Counted from the stretch's first letter, positions 7,733-15,371 are shown. The stretch: DNA of 64,000 bases from Streptomyces fradiae (GCF_041270065.1 NZ_CP065958.1:1736001-1800000), one strand, 5' to 3'. The notes: a model not told the origin generated them from the sequence alone. Numbers and translations: made by a program.

Positions 7733-8659
7733 TCAGCCGTTCTTGACTCCGGTCATGCGGGCGGCAGCCTTGCCGCCGAACACGCCGATGCCGCAATAGA
7801 ACTCGACACGGGTGCGGTATGCGGGCTTTGACTTCATCTGGCCAAGGTCGTCGGCCTGAACTCCGCCATTGGTGAGTCCGGTCACCGCCCGGTCTTCCTC
7901 GGTCTTGCCGAAGCGCACCGCGTACATCTCAGACCCGTTCACTGTCGGGGCAAGAATGTCCGCACCAGCGCGGTCCTGTCCGGCGTCCAAAATGGGAATC
8001 CCGTTCCATCGGGTGATTTCCTTACGGGTCAGGTCTTCCCGAATCTGTTCGACGCCGCCGACCCTGCGGGCAGCCGCGCGAATCTTCCCGATCACGAGAG
8101 AATTCGTATAGATGGCTCCATTGCTGCCGTCCAGACCGGGCACAGAGTCCACCAGCGCTTCCAGCTTGTCGAAGAATGCATGAGTGTCAGTCGTGCCGTT
8201 TCCGACAACCGGAATGTCAGCAGCGAGAACCTGTGAGCCGGCGAGCCGCTTTCGCAGACCATCGAAAGACTTCGGGTCCTTGGTCACGTCGCCATTGAAG
8301 AACGTGTCATCGAACGTGCGGGCGGCGGCCTTGACCTTTGCCCGCGTCTGCTGTGCCCGCACGTCTGCAATGTTCCTGGTGCGGGCAACGAACGCGTCCA
8401 CGTCCGCGTCACCGCCGAGGATCACCAGCGTCTCGAAAAGCTGGTTCACAACGCCCGTGGACTCGCTGTACCCGCTGCCCACGGAACGGAACTCCACTCC
8501 GGGAAGTGCGGATTCCTCGTTGTAGGCGTATGCGTTCCCGTCGATGGGCATGAAAGGGATGCGGTCAAGAACGCTGGAGTTCTCCGCGAAGGTCTCGATT
8601 ACTGCGCGCTGAAGCTGGGTGATGGAGAACTTGGCGGATTCGGTGAGAGTAAGTGTCAT
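7733..8659 (-). CDS. Phage major capsid protein (HK97-fold type)
   Basis: A 308-residue protein of the actinophage major capsid family. Diagnostic features are the N-terminal alpha segment (SITQLQRAVIETFAENSSVL), LPGVEFRSVGSG, the long spine-helix region around FVARTRNIADVRAQQTRAKV, the EALVDSVPG/IYTNSLVIGKIRAA stretch and a C-terminal barrel segment PAYRTRVEFYCGIGVFGGKAA. No long N-terminal delta/scaffold domain is present, and no protease gene accompanies it. The start has GGAG nine bases upstream and lies 29 bases after the small terminase stop. It should assemble into a shell, either alone or with helper-phage proteins. An encapsulin is the less likely alternative, because of the adjacent TerS and HNH genes. 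Confidence 0.87.
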   Translation of the reverse strand: MTLTLTESAKFSITQLQRAVIETFAENSSVLDRIPFMPIDGNAYAYNEESALPGVEFRSVGSGYSESTGVVNQLFETLVILGGDADVDAFVARTRNIADVRAQQTRAKVKAAARTFDDTFFNGDVTKDPKSFDGLRKRLAGSQVLAADIPVVGNGTTDTHAFFDKLEALVDSVPGLDGSNGAIYTNSLVIGKIRAAARRVGGVEQIREDLTRKEITRWNGIPILDAGQDRAGADILAPTVNGSEMYAVRFGKTEEDRAVTGLTNGGVQADDLGQMKSKPAYRTRVEFYCGIGVFGGKAAARMTGVKNG

Positions 8660-8688
8660 TTCTTTGTGCTCCTGATTGGCTGTGGTGG

Positions 8689-9186
8689 TCAGTCCCAGAT
8701 TTCCGAGTCTTCATCCTCGCTATCTGGTGCCGTGATTGCCGTGCGGGCGCTTGGGGAGAGCCCGAGTTCCCGGATGTACCGGGCCAGTTGTGTGCGGTAC
8801 TGGGCGGCAATCGTGGCCGCTCCGTTCTTCACGGTGCCGCGCTCCGCCGTGACCATGAGCCCGCGTTCCGACAGGTCCCGCTCGGCCTGGTCGATACGGG
8901 CCACGCAGACACAGAGGTCCTTCACCGTGGCGTGGTCTACTTCGCCGATCCCTGCGGCGACTTCCAAGACGGGGACCACTCGCCGCCATTCGGCCGCTGC
9001 CACTTCCCGGCAACGAACGTTTGCGTCATTGACAGCAGGATCGGGCGAGGACTTGAACACCTCAGCCCAGTTCGGCTCTGCAAGGATCGCGCGGGGTACT
9101 ACAACACCCTCTTTGATCCTGGACTTTGACGGGTTTCCCTCACGCGCCCGCTGAATGGCGGGCTTGGGTCGATATCTATCGGCCAT
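8689..9186 (-). CDS. terS: Phage terminase small subunit, P27 family
   Basis: A 165-residue protein with the P27-type pattern: PAIQRAREGNPSKSRI near the start, AAAEWRRVVPVLEVAAGIG, VDHATVKDLCVCVARI, ERGLMVTAERG, and the terminal IRELGLSPSARTAI. Small terminases recognise the packaging site and present DNA to the large ATPase subunit. Here no large subunit follows; the capsid gene starts 29 bases downstream. The ATG at 9186 is preceded by GAGAG; longer in-frame starts upstream would run into the HNH gene and lack family sequence. It probably directs a helper phage's motor to element DNA. Confidence 0.87.
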   Translation of the reverse strand: MADRYRPKPAIQRAREGNPSKSRIKEGVVVPRAILAEPNWAEVFKSSPDPAVNDANVRCREVAAAEWRRVVPVLEVAAGIGEVDHATVKDLCVCVARIDQAERDLSERGLMVTAERGTVKNGAATIAAQYRTQLARYIRELGLSPSARTAITAPDSEDEDSEIWD

Positions 9187-9314
9187 GAGCTCTCGATTCT
9201 GTTGCGGTGGCCAAATTCCGGGCCTCCCAAAAACGGCCCCTGCCCCGGCGCGAGTTTTTTGCCTCCCTGTCGTGCTTTCCCGGAGGGGGCAGGGGGTCGG
9301 TGCCTGGGGCAGGG

Positions 9315-9692
9315 TCACCAGCGGCGAGGACGGACGCGCTCGGCAGCCCATCCGCCCGGCTGGTGCTTCGCGGTCTCGCGGTTGTGACACGACGTGCACA
9401 GCGGACGCAGCCGAGACCACGCATCCGGATCGGACACGCCACGCGCCACCAGCGAGCGGCGCGACTCCGGGAAGTGGTCAGCCACCGTCGCCGGCTTACT
9501 GCACAGCACGCACCACGGGTGGGCGTAGAGGTAGCGGCGCCGGATGTTCGGCCACCGTCGCCCGTACGCGCTCGTCCCTGGTGTCTCTCGCAGTGCGTTC
9601 GCCTCACGCTCGTGAGCGGCACAGCGGCCACCACGAGCAGTCAGTTCGGGGCACCCGGGCACCGAGCACGGGGGACGGGGTCTACGGGGAAT
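9315..9692 (-). CDS. HNH endonuclease (possible AUU start)
   Basis: HNH homing-type nuclease of the kind that sits next to terminases and assists DNA packaging. It shows a zinc-binding pair CSVPGC, CAAH, then RRRYLYAHPWCVLC, the ATVADHF histidine motif and LCTSCHNRETAKH at the end. The first conventional start in frame is a GTG at 9662, but that would cut off PRRPRPPC, the usual start of such proteins. An ATT at 9692 would restore it and has GGAGG nine bases upstream; an in-frame stop lies three codons before. I therefore place the start at 9692 with moderate confidence. Length is 125 residues from ATT or 115 from GTG. Confidence 0.8.
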   Translation of the reverse strand: MPRRPRPPCSVPGCPELTARGGRCAAHEREANALRETPGTSAYGRRWPNIRRRYLYAHPWCVLCSKPATVADHFPESRRSLVARGVSDPDAWSRLRPLCTSCHNRETAKHQPGGWAAERVRPRRW

Positions 9693-9763
9693 GAGGGATC
9701 ACCTCCAGTGGCAGGGGTCTCCGGGCCGGGCGATGCTTGAAGTGGCTGACGGGAGGTCTGGCG

Positions 9764-10015
9764 ATGGGCGACCGGGTGCTGACCGTTACGATCGAAGTGC
9801 AGATAGAGGGTCGAAAGGCGTACCAGAACCGGATTAGGGATGCGTACGTGAATGCCGCTAAGGCAGCAGAGGAAGCCATCAGAAAGGCGCTCCTTCCGGG
9901 TTCGGTACATTCCGTGCATAGTCGCCTCGACTATTCGCTGCGATATCGTCACGGAACCGATGGTGAGCTAATTGAAGACGAACCTGATGAACTGCCACCA
10001 GACGAGCCCGCTTAG
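9764..10015 (+). CDS. Hypothetical protein (83 aa), only plus-strand gene of the element
   Basis: The ATG at 9764 has GGGAGG seven bases upstream, better than the upstream in-frame ATG at 9737. The product opens with a beta-strand-like stretch (VLTVTIEVQIEG), continues as a helix (RDAYVNAAKAAEEAIRKALL) and ends acidic and proline-rich (DEPDELPPDEPA). No known domain. It is transcribed opposite to its neighbours and lies between the HNH and coiled-coil genes. Codon use looks coding, though it is noticeably less GC-rich than host genes. Confidence 0.6.
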   Translation: MGDRVLTVTIEVQIEGRKAYQNRIRDAYVNAAKAAEEAIRKALLPGSVHSVHSRLDYSLRYRHGTDGELIEDEPDELPPDEPA

Positions 10016-10057
10016 CTGCAACCCCCCTGTCCGCACGCATTGACAGACCGCACGACA

Positions 10058-10555
10058 TCAGTCCGTCCCGGTAATGAACGCGTCCCGTGCGGCACGGCGC
10101 TCCTGTGCTTCCGCCGTGGCAATCTCCCGCGCCCACTCGTCTGCGAGACTCGCAAGGTCGCCGATCAAGTCGGCTTCGCCAACGGTCACGTTGGGAACAG
10201 CGTTGTAGTCCTCGCCTGCATTCACCGCAGCGTTCTGCGCTTCAACCGAGACGTCCCACGCGCGGTAGCGAGCGGCCCGCATCTCCGCCCACGCCTGAAA
10301 CCACGGCTGTTCAGCCATCAGGCGGGCGAAACGCTCTCGCGGCTCGTCAGCGCTCTTGCGGGCATCCTCGGCGGCCTGGTGCCGCTCGTCGTACACACGG
10401 GCGTCATACGCCTTGCTGCGCTCTTCCTGGCGCGCGTTCTCGGCTTCCTGCGCTGCGGCCAACTCGGCTTCCGCAGCGGCAAGCGGGGACGTGCTCTTTT
10501 CGGCAGCAGCACGCAGCTTGGCCACCTTTGCGGCCAGGGTCTCAATGTTCGCCAT
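10058..10555 (-). CDS. Coiled-coil protein of unknown function (165 aa)
   Basis: Starts MANIETLAAKVAKLRAAAEK and is almost entirely heptad-like and charged (AAAEAELAAAQEAENARQEE, ERHQAAEDARKSADEPRERF) before a C-terminal EADLIGDLASLADEWAREIA helix. A GTG five codons upstream (10570) is an alternative start with a weaker site. Long helical proteins beside capsid genes can be scaffolds, but gene position (far upstream of terS) gives no support for that, so it stays hypothetical. Confidence 0.6.
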   Translation of the reverse strand: MANIETLAAKVAKLRAAAEKSTSPLAAAEAELAAAQEAENARQEERSKAYDARVYDERHQAAEDARKSADEPRERFARLMAEQPWFQAWAEMRAARYRAWDVSVEAQNAAVNAGEDYNAVPNVTVGEADLIGDLASLADEWAREIATAEAQERRAARDAFITGTD

Positions 10556-10628
10556 GATGTGAGTTGCCACCCCGCCGGCTCACGGGGCCGAGTCGGAGTG
10601 GCGCTCCTTCCTTCTGGTTTCGGGCATG

Positions 10629-10656
10629 AAAAAGCCCCCGTGACTCGTCAAGGGGG
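10629..10656 (-). terminator. Rho-independent terminator after the larger zinc-finger gene
   Basis: Arms CCCCC (10635-10639) and GGGGG (10652-10656), with inner TGA/TCA pairing, are followed on the minus strand by TTTTT (10629-10633). It lies 14 bases past the stop of the gene at 10670. Confidence 0.75.
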
Positions 10657-10669
10657 AGAACTGGTGTTG

Positions 10670-11086
10670 CTATGCGGCTTGTCGGGTCTTGCGCTTGCGA
10701 TAGTCGGCCTGTTTGCACTTGGCCGAGCAGAACTGTCTAGGACGGCCCCTGCCGGTCCATCCGGCGCTCTCGCCGCAGTGGGCGCACCGCGCGGCTTTGC
10801 GGTCTTCTCGCGCGAACTGAGCGGCTTCTAGAAGGTCTTCCTGCATGTTGATGCAGTCGTAACCTGCTTCGTCGTTGTAGTCGCAGAACCGCTTGCGCGG
10901 GTGCCACACCTCGAACAGCTCGCCGCACAGCGGGCACGGCTTCATGGGCGGGCGCTCCCGGGGCTTCCTGGCACGGTGGGCCGCCTGTCGGCAGGCGGGA
11001 GAGCAGTAGCGCTCTTGGCGGCCGGTCAGGTACTCGCCGCAGCGTTCACAGCGGTCTAGCTGTTCCTGATGGGAGTAGTACCCCAC
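10670..11086 (-). CDS. Multi-zinc-finger protein (138 aa)
   Basis: Three cysteine clusters are visible: CERCGEYL with RYCSPACRQAAH, CPLCGELFEVWHPRKRFC, and CAHCGESAGW with RQFCSAKCKQADYRKRK. Each is a short treble-clef/zinc-ribbon unit followed by a basic stretch, suggesting nucleic-acid binding. The GTG at 11086 has AGGGGGTGG a few bases upstream; an ATG at 11128 would add 14 residues (MSSRYVPSPRGWPL) but has a poor ribosome-binding site. The gene ends in a strong terminator. Function unknown. Confidence 0.7.
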   Translation of the reverse strand: MGYYSHQEQLDRCERCGEYLTGRQERYCSPACRQAAHRARKPRERPPMKPCPLCGELFEVWHPRKRFCDYNDEAGYDCINMQEDLLEAAQFAREDRKAARCAHCGESAGWTGRGRPRQFCSAKCKQADYRKRKTRQAA

Positions 11087-11205
11087 GAGTGGCCACCCCC
11101 TAGGGCTCGGGACGTATCGGGAAGACATGTCACGGTCTCTGTCTCTTCCTTAGTTTTCTTAGTTCTTTCGGTTTTTTGTTACGCGTCAAAAAAATACGTA
11201 ACTCG

Positions 11206-11493
11206 TCACTCTCCGCCTTCCCCGCGCTGACGCTTGACGCTGCGGGTGTGCCATCCACGGCAACCGTCCGAGCAGAACCGGCGCGGGCGTCCACGCCCCT
11301 CGTAGAGCACGGTGTTCGGGCAGCCGGCCCGCGCACAAGCGGAAGGCACGGCCGGGCCCTGAGCGACCCGTAGGGCCAGACCCGCAAGCCGGTGCACTTC
11401 CGCTGCCTGGTCGTCGCCCTTGCCCGCCAGGGCGCCCGCCCTGGTCTGCACTCGCTTCAACAGGCTCACGAGTGAGCGGTGTTCTGAGTTCAC
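11206..11493 (-). CDS. Small zinc-finger protein (95 aa)
   Basis: The GTG at 11493 is preceded by AAGGGGG. The N-terminus is helical (SLVSLLKRVQTRAGALAGK, EVHRLAGLALRVAQG); the C-terminus has CARAGCPN and RRFCSDGCRGWH, the same type of finger as in the neighbouring 138-aa protein, then a basic tail. It is separated from the next gene by an AT-rich stretch (11129-11205) holding GTTACG and CGTAAC arms. It may be the first gene expressed downstream of the integrase; function unknown. Confidence 0.65.
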   Translation of the reverse strand: MNSEHRSLVSLLKRVQTRAGALAGKGDDQAAEVHRLAGLALRVAQGPAVPSACARAGCPNTVLYEGRGRPRRFCSDGCRGWHTRSVKRQRGEGGE

Positions 11494-11991
11494 GCCATCC
11501 CCCTTCAGGTGTCCGCTGTCGGCGGACGATCGGTTGCCCCCTCGGCATCCGTGGAGACCAGAGGTTGCCCACATATCCCCGTAAACCAGGCAAGCCGGAC
11601 TCGTGACCTGCCTCACTTCTGACCGAGCGGTCGGGCGCGGGCGCCGTTCACCTGAGTGGCTACGCGCCTCCGTAGGGCGGGAGGGATTCCCGCAGCGCCC
11701 GGGTTCCGCGAACAGTAGGGACGGAAGGTGTTCCGCAAATCGCAACACTCAGGGCATTACAGTCATGAGACTTGCGTCACATCCAGCGCTCGACCGAAAA
11801 ACCCTCTCACTAGTAATAGGGACCGACAGGTTCCAGGGAATCGCCATCTTCCAGACATTCAAGACGTGTGATGTGCGTCTCTCTTCACCTGATGCCGAAT
11901 GGAAGTGCTCCCGGCGTGCGCTTGTGGACACGGGAACGCCCCGGTGGTCCACATCGGGTCCAGCCGGGGCGTTCGGGGTCAGGCGTAGGGG
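11494..11991. other. Intergenic region between integrase and small zinc-finger gene
   Basis: About 500 bases without a convincing gene. It holds the integrase terminator (11934-11974) and a small hairpin GTCCGC-N5-GCGGAC just upstream of the 95-aa gene. A minus-strand frame at 11749-11952 overlaps the terminator and lacks coding character. A promoter for the early minus-strand genes must lie here, but I cannot assign one with confidence. Confidence 0.5.
11934..11974 (-). terminator. Integrase terminator
   Basis: Perfect 11-base arms GAACGCCCCGG (11934-11944) and CCGGGGCGTTC (11964-11974) lie 17 bases past the integrase stop. No strong T-run. Confidence 0.7.
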
Positions 11992-13587
11992 TCAGTCGTC
12001 AGCGTGGACATCTTCCAGCGCGGCCAACGCGGCTTCCTCCACGTGCTCCACTGCCGCCCTAGTTTCCGCCGCGCGCTGTTTCGTGTTGAGCCCTGCCACC
12101 CTGATTCGGTGCTTGGCAGCACGGGGGAACACCGTGGCCCGGACTTCGAACTCAGTCAGGATCTCCCGCCGGGCAGCGTCGTCGGGTGCAGCGTTCCACA
12201 AGTCCTCGACGGTCTTCCCTGTCGGCACAGAGCGCATACCGGCCGGACGTTCCGGAAGCTTGCGAAGTTCATCTATCTCGCGGCCAATCTGGGCGTACCT
12301 GGTCCGGAACCACTCGGCGTCATCGTCCGAGTCGTACAGCCCCGCCGCGCGGTCGTCCCGGAGTCGCTTCCGGTCCGCTTCGAACTCCAGGATGCGGGCC
12401 GCGTACCCCGTACCGGGGTCGTACTCGCGGCGCATGACTTGCTGAGACCCGTACTCCGCGAGGAACCAACCCTCGACGTGTGCGTTCGCCTTGGGAATCG
12501 AACTCGTCGGAGCCGGCTTGCAGCTCGACGACGCCGGTATGCCACGAACCCGTCCTGTGCAGGCATAGGCCATGTGGCCACCGGTACGTCCGGTGACGTA
12601 CAGACGCTGCCCGCAGTTGCCGCAGAATGCCAGCCCGGAGAGCAGGTTGACGCTCTTCGGCGCGCGGGACACGTTGTGGTTCCGCTTCGGCGCTGTCTTG
12701 GCTATCAGAGAGTCACGCGTCGCACGGTCCCAGAGAGGGTCCGCGATGCGCACCGCGTGCCCGTCCGAGCCCAGTACGGGCCGCTCGCCGTGCATGAGGA
12801 GACCCAATGCCGCCTCGCTGGTGAGAATGCCTTTCAGCGTCTTGGCGCGCCACGGGGAGCCCTTGGGGCTACGTCCGTACATGACTGCCCGATGGTCCGC
12901 CGGGGACAGCACTCCGGCGCGCGTCAGTCGGGCCGCCTCGGTGGAACACGTGACGGTTCCTGTTTCGTCGGCAAGGATCCGTTCTGCCACGTCACGGATG
13001 ATCAGCGCCGCCACGGGATCGATGGCCACGTGATCCACCTTGCCCGTGGGAACGAGCCGAACGAACTGGTACCCGTAGGAATTCTTCTGATGTGGCTGCC
13101 CTGCGCCACGGGCCCGCAGCGTCTCTTCCCGGTTGCGCTTCTGAATCGCCCGCAGCTCCATCTGAGCCCCGAACGCCTCCATGGACAACCGCATCTCGTC
13201 GTTCGGGTCGTCAAGGTTCCAGGGCCCGGCGTGTCCATAGGTGACCAGCAGTCGGCCGGACTCGTGAATCATGTAAGCGGTGTTCAGTACGTCTCGCTGG
13301 TTGCGGCCAATCCGGTCGACTGCCGCCCCCGCAATGCCGCAGTACGGCCCCGCTTCGCCCCGGAGCCAGGGCCCGAGTCCAGCACGGGTCAGCGGGTCTG
13401 TAGCGCCCGAGACTTCCCAGTCGTCGGCCCACGCGATGACGTGTCCTCCGACGGCGTCAACGGCGCTCAGCACGTGGTCCAACTGACGCTCAGGGCTGTT
13501 CGTCGCGTCGGTCTTCCGACTGAGGCGACGTACCCCCACCAGGCACTTTCCGCATCCGTCGTACTCAGTCGTAATCATGGGGTCCAT
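11992..13587 (-). CDS. int: Large serine recombinase (integrase)
   Basis: A 531-residue site-specific recombinase. The N-terminal catalytic domain shows VRRLSRKTDATNSPERQ with the likely nucleophile Ser23 and DRIGRNQRDV; the recombinase domain includes NSYGYQFVRL and TLKGILTSEAALGLL; a zinc ribbon starts at Cys322/Cys325 (CGNCGQRLY) with further cysteines in YACTG and SSSCKP; the C-terminus is a coiled-coil rich stretch. This order is that of phiC31/Bxb1-type integrases. The start codon is 43 bases from the attR core and the gene reads inward. It should catalyse attP x attB integration, while excision would need a recombination directionality factor; none is recognisable, though one of the small proteins could serve. 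Confidence 0.93.
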   Translation of the reverse strand: MDPMITTEYDGCGKCLVGVRRLSRKTDATNSPERQLDHVLSAVDAVGGHVIAWADDWEVSGATDPLTRAGLGPWLRGEAGPYCGIAGAAVDRIGRNQRDVLNTAYMIHESGRLLVTYGHAGPWNLDDPNDEMRLSMEAFGAQMELRAIQKRNREETLRARGAGQPHQKNSYGYQFVRLVPTGKVDHVAIDPVAALIIRDVAERILADETGTVTCSTEAARLTRAGVLSPADHRAVMYGRSPKGSPWRAKTLKGILTSEAALGLLMHGERPVLGSDGHAVRIADPLWDRATRDSLIAKTAPKRNHNVSRAPKSVNLLSGLAFCGNCGQRLYVTGRTGGHMAYACTGRVRGIPASSSCKPAPTSSIPKANAHVEGWFLAEYGSQQVMRREYDPGTGYAARILEFEADRKRLRDDRAAGLYDSDDDAEWFRTRYAQIGREIDELRKLPERPAGMRSVPTGKTVEDLWNAAPDDAARREILTEFEVRATVFPRAAKHRIRVAGLNTKQRAAETRAAVEHVEEAALAALEDVHADD

Positions 13588-13629
13588 CTCTACCCGACCT
13601 ATCTCACACTCGCACGTGTGTTTTAGGGG

Positions 13630-13635
13630 GGTACC
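13630..13635. other. attR core of the integrative element
   Basis: GGTACC followed by TGGACTGGAAGG, where aminotransferase coding sequence resumes (LDWKERWIDGGRK). The element arm on its left reads, outward from the core on the minus strand, CCCCTAAAACACACG, which resembles the arm at attL (CGCTCTAAGCACACAC). Confidence 0.8.
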
Positions 13636-14129
13636 TGGACTGGAAGGAGCGCTGGATCGACGGCGGCCGCAAGGCGCTGCTGCACGCCCCGGCGCAGCTG
13701 GAGATGCTGGCCCTGGAGGCCTGCCTGGACCGGATCGAGACCGAGGGCCCGGCCGCGCTGATGGCCCGCCACGCGGCGGCCGCGGCGGCGACCCGGGCGG
13801 GTGCGCTGGCGCTCGGCGGCGGCCTGGAGCCGTATGTGCACGAGGCGAAGGACGCGGCGCCGGTCGCGACGACGCTGCGCTCCCCGGCCGGGGTGGACGC
13901 CTCCGAGCTCGTCGCGAAGGCGCTGGCCGCCGACCCGTCGCTGCCGCTGATCGCGGGCGGCGGGGCGCTGGCGAAGGAGATGATCCGGGTCAACCACTAC
14001 GGGGTGGACGCGACGCCCGGCGCGGTGCGGTCCTCGCTCGCGGCGCTCGGTGCGGCCCTCGCGGAGACGGGCCGCACCGTGGACCTGGAGGGCGCAGGCC
14101 GGGCGGTCACGGCGGCCTGGACCGCCTGA
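13636..14129 (+). pseudogene. Class V aminotransferase, 3' portion
   Basis: Continues the gene interrupted at 4972: LDWKERWIDGGRKALLHAP, then ALEACLDRIETEGP, VHEAKDAAPVATTL and the C-terminal IRVNHYGVDATPGAV motif of this aminotransferase fold. Counting one core, 628 plus 494 bases give 374 codons with no frame change. There is no ribosome-binding site or native start here, so the fragment is probably silent while the element is integrated, although an internal ATG at 13704 could in principle give a 141-residue fragment. Confidence 0.88.
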
Positions 14130-14147
14130 CCTCTCCCCCTCGTGCCG

Positions 14148-15215
14148 CTACAGCGCCGGGTAGTCGGTGTAGCCGCGGTGGTCGCCGCCGAAGAAGGTGG
14201 CGGTGTCGGGGGTGTTGTACGGCCCGTCGGCCCGGAGACGGGCCGGCAGGTCGGGGTTGGCGAGGAACAGGGCACCGTACGCCAGGATGTCGGCGGTGCC
14301 GTCCTCGATCAGGCCGAGCGCCTCGGGGCCGGTCGGGCCCTCGGTGGCCGGGTTGAGCACGAAGGTGCCGGAGAAGCGCTTGCGCAGCGCGAGGGTGAGG
14401 TCCCGTACCTCGGCCACCGGCTCGGTGACGTGCAGGTAGGCGATGCCGATCGGGTCGATCGCGGCGACGAGGGCCGGGTAGACCTCGTCGGTGTCGGTCT
14501 CGGCGATGTCGTTGTACCGGTTGGCCGGGGAGATCCGCAGTCCGGTGCGCTCGGGGCCGATGGCGTCGGCGACGGCGCGGACCACCTCGACGGCGAAGCG
14601 GATGCGGTTCTCGACGGGGCCGCCCCACTCGTCGGTGCGGTGGTTGGTGTTGGTGGCCAGGAACTGGTGCACCAGATAGCCGTTGGCGCCGTGGATCTCG
14701 ACTCCGTCGAAGCCGGCCTCGACGGCGTTGCGGGCGGCGGCCGCGAAGCCCTCGATCGTCTCGCGCACCTCGTCGCCGGTCAGTTCGCGCGGGGCGATGA
14801 AGTCCTTCATGCCGGGGCCGGCGAAGAGCTGTCCGGCCGGGGTGACGGCGGACGGGCCGACCGGGTGGAGGCCGTCGCCGAGGACCTCGGGGTGGCTGAT
14901 CCGGCCGGCGTGCATGAGCTGGGCGAAGATCGTGCCGCCGCGGGCGTGGACGGCGTCGGTGACCTCGCGCCAGGCGGTGATCTGCTCGGCACTGTGCAGT
15001 CCGGGGGTGTTGGGGTAGCCCTGGCCGACGGCGGTGGGCTGCACGCCCTCGGTGATGATCAGGCCGGCGGAGGCGCGCTGGGCGTAGTACTCGGCGGTGA
15101 GCCGGGTGGGGATGCGGCGCTCGGCCTCGGCCCGGCTGCGGGTCATGGGCGCCATGGCGATGCGGTTGGCGAGGCGTGCGCCGGCGAGGTCGATGGGGTC
15201 GAAGGCGGTGGTCAT
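14148..15215 (-). CDS. Old Yellow Enzyme-family alkene reductase (FMN)
   Basis: A 355-residue NADH:flavin oxidoreductase/ene-reductase. The barrel opens with [20 protein letters not shown], followed by [22 protein letters not shown], the active-site region [18 protein letters not shown] and [13 protein letters not shown], and ends with [17 protein letters not shown] and GYTDYPAL as in NemA/xenobiotic reductases. The ATG at 15215 has GGGAGGG five bases upstream. It is divergent from a MarR regulator with four operator-like repeats between, so it is probably induced by electrophiles or quinones. The physiological substrate is not known. Confidence 0.92.
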   Translation of the reverse strand: MTTAFDPIDLAGARLANRIAMAPMTRSRAEAERRIPTRLTAEYYAQRASAGLIITEGVQPTAVGQGYPNTPGLHSAEQITAWREVTDAVHARGGTIFAQLMHAGRISHPEVLGDGLHPVGPSAVTPAGQLFAGPGMKDFIAPRELTGDEVRETIEGFAAAARNAVEAGFDGVEIHGANGYLVHQFLATNTNHRTDEWGGPVENRIRFAVEVVRAVADAIGPERTGLRISPANRYNDIAETDTDEVYPALVAAIDPIGIAYLHVTEPVAEVRDLTLALRKRFSGTFVLNPATEGPTGPEALGLIEDGTADILAYGALFLANPDLPARLRADGPYNTPDTATFFGGDHRGYTDYPAL

Positions 15216-15238
15216 GACGGCCCTCCCGGGGGCATATA

Positions 15239-15337
15239 TGGTCGACCAAGCATTTATGTGGCCGACCAACCATAAACATGTGGTCGGCCAATGATTTGCT
15301 GCGAGCCCACTGTAACGCATTCCTTGGCCGACCAAGC
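15239..15337. promoter_or_regulatory. Four MarR operator-like copies
   Basis: Copies of a TGG(T/C)CG(A/G)CCAA pattern lie at about 15239 (TGGTCGACCAA), 15260 (TGGCCGACCAA direct), 15281 (TGGTCGGCCAA, opposite sense) and 15324 (TTGGCCGACCAA). They fill the gap between the divergent reductase and marR genes, so both should be repressed together. Confidence 0.75.
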
Positions 15338-15371
15338 TAATCTGGAGACCTGCACCCTGGAGGAGAGCCCC

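Larger units (their letters stand above)
4972..13635. mobile_element. 8.66-kb serine-integrase element with capsid and TerS genes (phage satellite-like)
   Basis: The element is bounded by GGTACC at 4972 and 13630, an 8658-base unit, and splits a class V aminotransferase gene. Nearly all genes lie on the minus strand. From attR they run: serine integrase, two zinc-finger proteins, coiled-coil protein, HNH endonuclease, small terminase, major capsid protein, XRE/TPR regulator, two small conserved proteins, DUF397 protein, zinc-ribbon protein. One small gene is on the plus strand. No large terminase, portal, protease, tail, lysis, primase or transfer gene is present. The reading frames are intact and several carry hairpin terminators, which argues against random decay. 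Base composition is visibly less GC-rich than the flanks. Confidence 0.88.

Noticed and set aside
7733..8659. Encapsulin nanocompartment interpretation of the capsid-like gene
   Set aside because: Adjacent TerS and HNH genes and the integrase favour a phage-derived capsid; no cargo enzyme gene is linked.
9641..9952. Minus-strand frame across the small plus-strand gene
   Set aside because: No ribosome-binding site and no family-like sequence; the plus-strand gene at 9764 has GGGAGG and coding character.
11749..11952. 67-codon minus-strand frame upstream of the integrase terminator
   Set aside because: It runs into the integrase terminator hairpin, has no ribosome-binding site and looks random.
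13604..13997. Long minus-strand frames opposite the aminotransferase 3' fragment
   Set aside because: They are high-GC shadows of the real plus-strand frame with no start signal.
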